9,271 bases of DNA from the NCBI GenBank assembly GCA_029777225.1, contig JAKOSR010000203.1:1-9271 (forward strand), read 5' to 3'. The notes under the pieces are model-generated. The model made no database searches. It saw only the letters and a list, made by a program, of their open reading frames with translations, and was not told the DNA's origin. This document shows, one piece after another, positions 5,638 to 9,271 of the stretch (its first letter is position 1; every line of letters begins with the position of its first letter). The translations under genes were made by a program, and so were the position numbers. This DNA comes from Chloroflexota bacterium. GTDB lineage: Bacteria; Chloroflexota; Anaerolineae; Anaerolineales; Anaerolineaceae.

Positions 5638-8211
5638 TTAGGGGGTGAAGGTGAGACCTCCCGGTCCACGGTCGACATGGATGGTATCGCCGCTCTTGAA
5701 GTTGCCAGCGATGATCTGCAGGGCGAGCGGGTCCTGGACTTCACGCTGGATGGCCCGTTTGAGAGGCCGGGCGCCGAACTCCGGTTCGTAACCCACCTCG
5801 GCCAGCCAGGCGCTCGCGGCGGAGCTGACTTCCAGGTGCAGGCCGCGTTCTTCCAGCAATTTGGCCACGTGGCGCAGCTGGATGCCAACAATTTCGGCCA
5901 GCTGTTCCCGGCCCAGGGGTTTAAAGATCACAATCTCGTCCACGCGGTTGAGAAATTCAGGCCTGAAGAAACTCTTAAGCAGGTCAGTGACCTCTTCGCG
6001 GGTGACCCCGTTGGCGGGGTCACGGTTCAACCAAAGCTGGCTGCCCAGGTTGCTGGTCATGATGACAATGGTGTTACGGAAATCCACCGTGCGACCCTGA
6101 CCATCGGTCATGCGGCCGTCATCCAGCACCTGTAGAAGCGCGTTGAAGATTTCGGCATGGGCCTTTTCGATTTCGTCGAAGAGAACCACACTGTACGGGC
6201 GGCGACGGACTGCTTCAGTGAGCTGACCGCCTTCCTCATAGCCAACGTAGCCGGGAGGGGCGCCGAAGAGACGGCTGATGGTGTGGCGTTCCTGGTATTC
6301 GCTCATATCGATGCGCACCATGGCGTTCTGGTCATCGAAGAGGAACTCGGCCAGCGCGCGGGCAAGCTCCGTTTTGCCAACGCCGGTGGGGCCGAGGAAG
6401 ATGAACGAGCCAATCGGGCGATTGGGATCCTGCATGCCACTGCGAGAGCGGCGCACGGCGTTGGAGACAGCCTCAATGGCCTGGTCCTGCCCGACCACGC
6501 GCTGGCGCAGACGCTCTTCCATGTGCAAGAGCTTTTCTGTTTCACCTTCCAGCAGGCGGCTGACCGGAATGCCGGTCCATTTGGCCACCACCGCGGCAAT
6601 CTCCTCAGAATCGACCTCCTCCTTGAGCAGGGCACCATTTTGCTGTAATTCCTTCAGCTTGTTCTCGCCGGCGGCAATTCTCTCCTGCAGTTCATGCAGG
6701 GTACCATAGCGCAAACGAGCCGCTTTTTCGAGGTTGGCTTCGCGTTCCGCCTGTTCAATCTCCAGGTTGGCCTGGTCCAGCTGTTCCTTTAGCTTTTTCA
6801 GGTTTTCAATGGCCTGCTTCTCGGTTTGCCACTGGGTGGTGAGGGCCCTGGAGGTTTCCTTGCGGTCGGCCAGTTCCTGGTTGAGCTTTTCGAGCCGGTC
6901 CTGGGAGGCTGCGTCTTTTTCCAGACGCAGGGCTTCCTTTTCTATCTCCAGCTGCATGATGGCACGGTCAACTTCGTCCAGGGCCTGGGGTTTTGAATCA
7001 ATCTCAGTACGCAGGTGCGCGGCAGCTTCGTCAATCAGGTCGATGGCCTTATCCGGCAATTTGCGGTCGGTGATGTAGCGCTTGGAGAGGGTGGCGGCAG
7101 CGATGACCGCCGGGTCCGTGATGCGAACACCATGGTGCACTTCGTAGCGGGATTTGAGACCACGCAGGATGCTGATGGTATCTTCCACGGAGGGCTCATC
7201 CACCAGGACGGGTTGGAAACGGCGTTCCAGGGCGGCGTCTTTTTCAACATATTTACGGTATTCGTCGAGGGTGGTGGCGCCTATCAGATGCAGTTCACCC
7301 CGCGCGAGCATGGGCTTGAGCATGTTGCCGGCGTCCATGGCGCCCTCTGCCGCGCCGGCACCGATGACCGTGTGCATCTCGTCGATGAACAGGATGATTT
7401 CACCCTGGGCTTCGGTCACCTGCTTGAGGGCGGCCTTGAGGCGCTCCTCGAACTCACCGCGATACTTGGCCCCGGCCACCAGGGCGGCCATATCCAGCTG
7501 GATGATGCGCTTGTTGTTGAGGCCTTCGGGCACATCGCGATTCACAATGCGCTGGGCGAGGCCCTCGACGATAGCCGTCTTGCCGACGCCCGGCTCGCCA
7601 ATCAGGGCGGGGTTGTTCTTGGTGCGGCGCGAGAGGATTTCAATGGTACGGCGGATTTCCTCATCGCGACCGATGACCGGGTCCAGCTTGCCCTGGCGGG
7701 CGAGGGCGGTCAAATCGCGGCCGTATTTTTCGAGCGCCTGGTAAGTGTCTTCCGGGTTTTCACTAGTGACAGACTGGCTGCCGCGGATGTTGCGGAGGCT
7801 CTTCAGGATGGCATCCTTGGTGAGGCCAAACTGGGCCAGGCGTTTACCTTCGGGGGTGTCGGTCAGGCCGAGCAGGATATGTTCGGTGGAGGTGTAATCG
7901 TCGCCCATGCCTTTGGCATAACGCTCAGCCGCGTCGAGGGCGTCCTGGGTCGTGCGGGAAAGGCCGGGCTCGGGGCTGGTATCCGCGTAAACTTTGGGCC
8001 GGGCGCTGAGCTCCTGCTGCAGGTCCTGAACGAGCACCTGCGGAGAGCCGGCAATCTGCGTGACGAGCGCGGGGACGGTGCCCTCGGGCTGGTTGAGCAG
8101 CGCGAGGAGCAAATGGGCAGGTTCAATTACCTGGTGATGCAGTTCACGGGCCAGGGACTGGGCTGCCAGGATGGCCTGCTGGGCGTTTTGGGTATATTTG
8201 GTTGGTTTCAT
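5638..8211 (-). CDS. clpB: ATP-dependent chaperone ClpB
   Basis: This is a Hsp100 disaggregase that works with DnaK to extract and refold polypeptides from aggregates in the cytosol. At 857 aa it has the usual family length. A double Clp-N repeat domain (about 1-145) is followed by AAA+ module 1 with Walker A GEPGVGKT (205-212), pore loop KYRGEF (249-254, Tyr250), Walker B ILFIDE (273-278) and arginine fingers near 330-331. A long coiled-coil M domain (about 405-530) marks ClpB rather than ClpA or ClpC. AAA+ module 2 has Walker A GPTGVGKT (607-614), pore loop GYVGYEE (654-660), Walker B VVLFDE (675-680), sensor 1 Asn721 and sensor 2 GARPLKR (813-819). No ClpP-binding IGF-type loop is evident. 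The ATG has AGGAGGA 4 nt upstream. It appears monocistronic, with no CIRCE element seen. All catalytic motifs are intact. Confidence 0.98.
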   Translation of the reverse strand: MKPTKYTQNAQQAILAAQSLARELHHQVIEPAHLLLALLNQPEGTVPALVTQIAGSPQVLVQDLQQELSARPKVYADTSPEPGLSRTTQDALDAAERYAKGMGDDYTSTEHILLGLTDTPEGKRLAQFGLTKDAILKSLRNIRGSQSVTSENPEDTYQALEKYGRDLTALARQGKLDPVIGRDEEIRRTIEILSRRTKNNPALIGEPGVGKTAIVEGLAQRIVNRDVPEGLNNKRIIQLDMAALVAGAKYRGEFEERLKAALKQVTEAQGEIILFIDEMHTVIGAGAAEGAMDAGNMLKPMLARGELHLIGATTLDEYRKYVEKDAALERRFQPVLVDEPSVEDTISILRGLKSRYEVHHGVRITDPAVIAAATLSKRYITDRKLPDKAIDLIDEAAAHLRTEIDSKPQALDEVDRAIMQLEIEKEALRLEKDAASQDRLEKLNQELADRKETSRALTTQWQTEKQAIENLKKLKEQLDQANLEIEQAEREANLEKAARLRYGTLHELQERIAAGENKLKELQQNGALLKEEVDSEEIAAVVAKWTGIPVSRLLEGETEKLLHMEERLRQRVVGQDQAIEAVSNAVRRSRSGMQDPNRPIGSFIFLGPTGVGKTELARALAEFLFDDQNAMVRIDMSEYQERHTISRLFGAPPGYVGYEEGGQLTEAVRRRPYSVVLFDEIEKAHAEIFNALLQVLDDGRMTDGQGRTVDFRNTIVIMTSNLGSQLWLNRDPANGVTREEVTDLLKSFFRPEFLNRVDEIVIFKPLGREQLAEIVGIQLRHVAKLLEERGLHLEVSSAASAWLAEVGYEPEFGARPLKRAIQREVQDPLALQIIAGNFKSGDTIHVDRGPGGLTFTP

Positions 8212-8222
8212 AAGTTCCTCCT

Positions 8223-8249
8223 GGATGGAGATGACTTGCCTTCTCCACC
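8223..8249 (-). promoter_or_regulatory. Hairpin in the clpB 5' UTR abutting the ribosome binding site
   Basis: In the clpB leader, GGTGGAGA (8249-8242) pairs with TCTCCATCC (8231-8223) as an 8-bp stem with one bulged base and a 10-nt loop. The 3' arm ends directly at the AGGAGGA ribosome binding site (8222-8216). The Shine-Dalgarno bases themselves are not sequestered, but a stacked stem beside them could slow ribosome entry, as in some heat-responsive leaders. Regulation is inference. Confidence 0.4.
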
Positions 8250-8265
8250 TGGTATGTTAATTAAG

Positions 8266-8295
8266 ATTATCTATATGATAAGAAGGCTGTGTAAA
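8266..8295 (-). promoter_or_regulatory. Promoter for clpB
   Basis: On the minus strand TTTACA (8295-8290) is followed after 18 bp by GATAAT (8271-8266), a reasonable sigma-70-type promoter. It predicts a start near 8259 and a leader of about 48 nt. The leader region begins within a TTAATTAA palindrome (8257-8264). I see no CIRCE repeat or other named heat-shock operator. The site diverges from the rRNA promoters about 180 bp away. Confidence 0.5.
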
Positions 8296-8414
8296 CGTTC
8301 CGTTAACCTTGCATCAGACCCGCGCAAAAAGACGCCCTGAAGGATGTGGGGAAGATGGGACGGATCTTGGCTGGGAAAGTGGGGAAAAGGCTGGGAGAAA
8401 TGTATGAAAGACAG

Positions 8415-8462
8415 CAATTTGAAGGAAATGACCAATTTGGCGGGAAATTGGGTCGAAATTGG
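8415..8462. repeat. Cluster of AAATTGG / CCAATTT boxes upstream of rRNA promoter P1
   Basis: CAATTT occurs at 8415-8420 and CCAATTT at 8432-8438. AAATTGG occurs at 8445-8451 and again at 8456-8462, with the last two copies 11 bp apart, one helical turn. The CCAATTT and first AAATTGG copies can also form a hairpin (8430-8454, one bulge). The cluster ends 12 bp upstream of the P1 -35, a position suited to an activator site or UP-like element. The role is inferred from position. Confidence 0.4.
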
Positions 8463-8474
8463 TGCAAATAGGGC

Positions 8475-8502
8475 TTGACTTAATTTTTCAGGTGCGTATA
8501 AT
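8475..8502 (+). promoter_or_regulatory. rRNA operon promoter P1
   Basis: TTGACT (8475-8480) and a perfect TATAAT (8497-8502) are separated by 16 bp, a near-consensus sigma-70-type promoter. It reads toward 16S rRNA, whose 5' end lies about 440 bp downstream. The predicted start is near 8509, right at the beginning of a hairpin (8510-8531). Confidence 0.8.
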
Positions 8503-8509
8503 AGGCGTT

Positions 8510-8531
8510 TGTGCGTTGAAACAAGCGCACA
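8510..8531 (+). promoter_or_regulatory. boxB-like hairpin after P1
   Basis: TGTGCG (8510-8515) pairs with CGCACA (8526-8531) around a 10-nt loop, at the very 5' end of the predicted P1 transcript. A boxA-like sequence follows with no gap, giving the boxB-boxA order known from rRNA antitermination sites in E. coli. The assignment depends on that order and on the match of the boxA-like element. Confidence 0.45.
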
Positions 8532-8550
8532 CAGAACCTTCAAAACTGAA
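8532..8550 (+). promoter_or_regulatory. boxA-like antitermination element, copy 1
   Basis: CAGAACCTTCAAAACTGAA resembles the boxA-containing motif of Firmicutes rRNA leaders (of the TTCTTTGAAAACT type), where NusB and NusE bind to start antitermination. It is 17/19 identical to a second copy at 8823-8841. It lies 30 bp downstream of the P1 -10 and directly after a hairpin. Confidence 0.5.
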
Positions 8551-8559
8551 CTTCCCAGG

Positions 8560-8592
8560 GATTTGGGCTGAAAGAAAGAAGTTGGCCAAATC
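8560..8592 (+). other. Inverted repeat between boxA copy 1 and P2
   Basis: GATTTGG (8560-8566) pairs with CCAAATC (8586-8592) around a 19-nt loop. The 3' arm overlaps the 8-bp palindrome TTGGCCAA (8582-8589), which ends 9 bp before the P2 -35. It could be a leader hairpin in the P1 transcript or a protein site upstream of P2; the sequence does not decide. Confidence 0.35.
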
Positions 8593-8598
8593 TCGTCC

Positions 8599-8627
8599 TT
8601 GACAAGCAGTATTGAAAGATGTATACT
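8599..8627 (+). promoter_or_regulatory. rRNA operon promoter P2
   Basis: A perfect TTGACA (8599-8604) and TATACT (8622-8627) are separated by the ideal 17 bp. It lies 124 bp downstream of P1 in the same orientation. The transcript would start near 8634 and run about 300 nt before 16S. A partial boxA-like sequence (CAGAAC at 8668) follows, after a loose AAGGC/GCCTT stem (8637-8663). Confidence 0.85.
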
Positions 8628-8703
8628 GATTATTCCAAGGCGCTACAATGACAGTGAAGCCTTCGGGCAGAACTGTTGACAACAACATAGCTTGGGTTGA
8701 GTG

Positions 8704-8762
8704 TGAGACCCGAGGAAACGAAACCGCAGCCGGTGAGAAAGACGACCGGCGCTTTAGTCTCA
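8704..8762 (+). other. Nested stem-loop between P2 and P3
   Basis: An outer stem pairs TGAGAC (8704-8709) with GTCTCA (8757-8762). An inner stem pairs GCCGGT (8729-8734) with ACCGGC (8745-8750) around a 10-nt loop. The structure would fold in the P1 and P2 transcripts and ends 17 bp before the P3 -35. It is not followed by a T-tract, so it is not a typical terminator. Leader folding or processing is the likely role. Confidence 0.4.
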
Positions 8763-8778
8763 GGTTTAGGAATAGACC

Positions 8779-8807
8779 TTGACAGGTGGAAACGAATTCG
8801 ATAGAAT
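8779..8807 (+). promoter_or_regulatory. rRNA operon promoter P3
   Basis: A perfect TTGACA (8779-8784) and TAGAAT (8802-8807) are separated by 17 bp. It is the promoter nearest to 16S, whose mature 5' end lies about 130 bp downstream. The second boxA-like copy begins 16 bp after the -10, close to the predicted start. Confidence 0.8.
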
Positions 8808-8822
8808 CGGCACTCTTGAAGT

Positions 8823-8841
8823 CAGAACCTTAACAACTGAA
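8823..8841 (+). promoter_or_regulatory. boxA-like antitermination element, copy 2
   Basis: CAGAACCTTAACAACTGAA differs from copy 1 at only 2 of 19 positions. Its CTTAACAA core also recalls the CTTTAACAA of the E. coli rRNA boxA. It would be included in transcripts from all three promoters and lies about 100 nt before 16S, the usual place for an rRNA leader boxA. Confidence 0.55.
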
Positions 8842-8920
8842 AAGTGATAGAAAGAATGCAAGACCAATAAAATGGTAAGAAATGCAAGCCTCGTTAATGA
8901 AATTTCCGTAAAAATAAAAA

Positions 8921-8932
8921 CACCGTAAGGTG
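8921..8932 (+). other. Small GUAA-tetraloop hairpin before 16S
   Basis: CACC (8921-8924) pairs with GGTG (8929-8932) around GTAA, a GNRA-type tetraloop, about 7 nt before the 16S 5' end in an otherwise A-rich leader. It may help pre-16S folding or processing. The stem is short, so this is tentative. Confidence 0.35.
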
Positions 8933-8939
8933 ATAAATT

Positions 8940-9271
8940 TTAGCGGAGAGTTTGATCCTGGCTCAGGATGAACGTTGGCGGTGTGCCTAATACATGCAAG
9001 TCGAACGGAGATTGTAGCAATACGGTCTTAGTGGCGAACGGGTGAGTAACGCGTTGGTGATCTGCCTCGAAGTGTGGAATAACGATTCGAAAGAATCGCT
9101 AATACCGCATAGTCTCTCTTTTTCCAGAAATTTGAGAGTAAAGGATTTATTCGCTTTGAGAGGAGCCTGCGTCCCATCAGCTAGTTGGTAAGGTAATGGC
9201 CTACCAAGGCGATGACGGGTAGGGGACCTGAGAGGGTGGCCCCCCACAATGGAACTGAAACACGGTCCATA
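8940..9271 (+). rRNA. rrs: 16S ribosomal RNA, 5' part (partial)
   Basis: The conserved 5' block AGAGTTTGATCCTGGCTCAG starts at 8947. It is followed by GATGAACG, GCCTAATACATGCAAGTCGAACG, GGCGAACGGGTGAGTAACGCG and CACGGTCC, all in the order and spacing of bacterial 16S. The start near 8940 is set by aligning to the E. coli 5' end, where AGAGTTTGATC begins at position 8; allow a few bases of error. The window ends about 330 nt in. The V1 loop is short and the rest is consistent with Chloroflexota, as an impression rather than a computed placement. Near the end the usual ACTGAGACACGG reads ACTGAAACACGG. Confidence 0.98.

Larger units (their letters stand above)
8331..8939 (+). other. Gene-free rRNA upstream and leader region
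   Basis: This stretch has no credible protein-coding frame and no tRNA cloverleaf that I can find. From left to right it holds a purine-rich tract (about 8340-8410), AAATTGG boxes, and rRNA promoters P1, P2 and P3 with boxA-like and hairpin elements between them. An A-rich segment (8840-8920) contains an imperfect direct repeat, AAGAATGCAAGACC (8852-8865) and AAGAAATGCAAGCC (8877-8890), just before 16S. The arrangement is that of a bacterial rRNA operon control region. Confidence 0.75.

Noticed and set aside
8212..8330. CIRCE heat-shock operator upstream of clpB
   Set aside because: I searched for TTAGCACTC-N9-GAGTGCTAA-like halves on both strands and found none; TTAATTAA at 8257 is only a short palindrome.
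7015..8340. A 441-codon open frame on the plus strand
   Set aside because: It lies almost entirely antisense to clpB, whose every domain motif is intact. The translation is low-complexity and has no recognisable domain; it reflects codon bias of the true gene.
8488..8688. Short minus-strand frames (8271-8543 and 8488-8688) in the rRNA leader
   Set aside because: They overlap strong rRNA promoters on the opposite strand, have no ribosome binding site that I can see, and resemble nothing known.
8331..8939. tRNA or small RNA gene between clpB and 16S
   Set aside because: No cloverleaf with a TTC-loop sequence or CCA end was seen; the hairpins present are explained as rRNA leader structures.
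8987..9247. An 86-codon minus-strand frame
   Set aside because: It is antisense to 16S rRNA.

Overview
The window reads as bacterial chromosome from a Chloroflexota, most likely an Anaerolineae-type organism. This rests on the start of a 16S rRNA gene at the right end, on the Thr/Pro-rich linker style of the large lipoprotein, and on the overall gene content; it is inference, not a database placement. Coding density is high and all recognisable proteins are housekeeping or widespread families. I see no transposase, integrase, CRISPR array, toxin-antitoxin pair or phage gene.

Layout, left to right. Positions 1-39 hold the last 12 codons of upp (uracil phosphoribosyltransferase), which faces a convergent three-gene minus-strand operon across a strong bidirectional hairpin terminator. 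That operon, transcribed from about 2330 down to 255, encodes a metallo-beta-lactamase-fold protein that has lost most of its metal ligands, a 100-residue dimeric alpha/beta-barrel-like protein, and a MutY adenine glycosylase with a C-terminal Nudix domain. MutY appears to be translated from a TTG that overlaps the upstream stop codon.

A 110-bp divergent promoter region (2293-2402) separates this operon from a plus-strand pair: a slipin-type SPFH membrane protein and a HUMPS/OMP-decarboxylase-superfamily enzyme. A lipoprotein with a C-terminal formylglycine-generating-enzyme-like (SUMF1) domain follows, probably from its own promoter. It converges on a full-length clpB (857 aa, minus strand) across a second hairpin terminator.

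The roughly 730 bp between clpB and 16S rRNA (8212-8939) contains no protein or tRNA gene but is dense in regulatory signals. There is a clpB promoter with a 5'-UTR hairpin beside its ribosome binding site. Three near-consensus sigma-70 promoters in tandem drive the rRNA operon. Two 19-nt boxA-like copies (17/19 identical), one preceded by a boxB-like hairpin, lie downstream of the first and third promoters. A cluster of AAATTGG boxes lies just upstream of the first promoter. The window ends about 330 nt into 16S rRNA.

The window is mostly ordinary. The observations most worth following are the degenerate metal site of the MBL-fold protein and its coupling to MutY, the modular rRNA leader, the SUMF1 lipoprotein that lacks the FGE catalytic cysteines and carries an unrecognised N-terminal domain, and the slipin-HUMPS gene pair.
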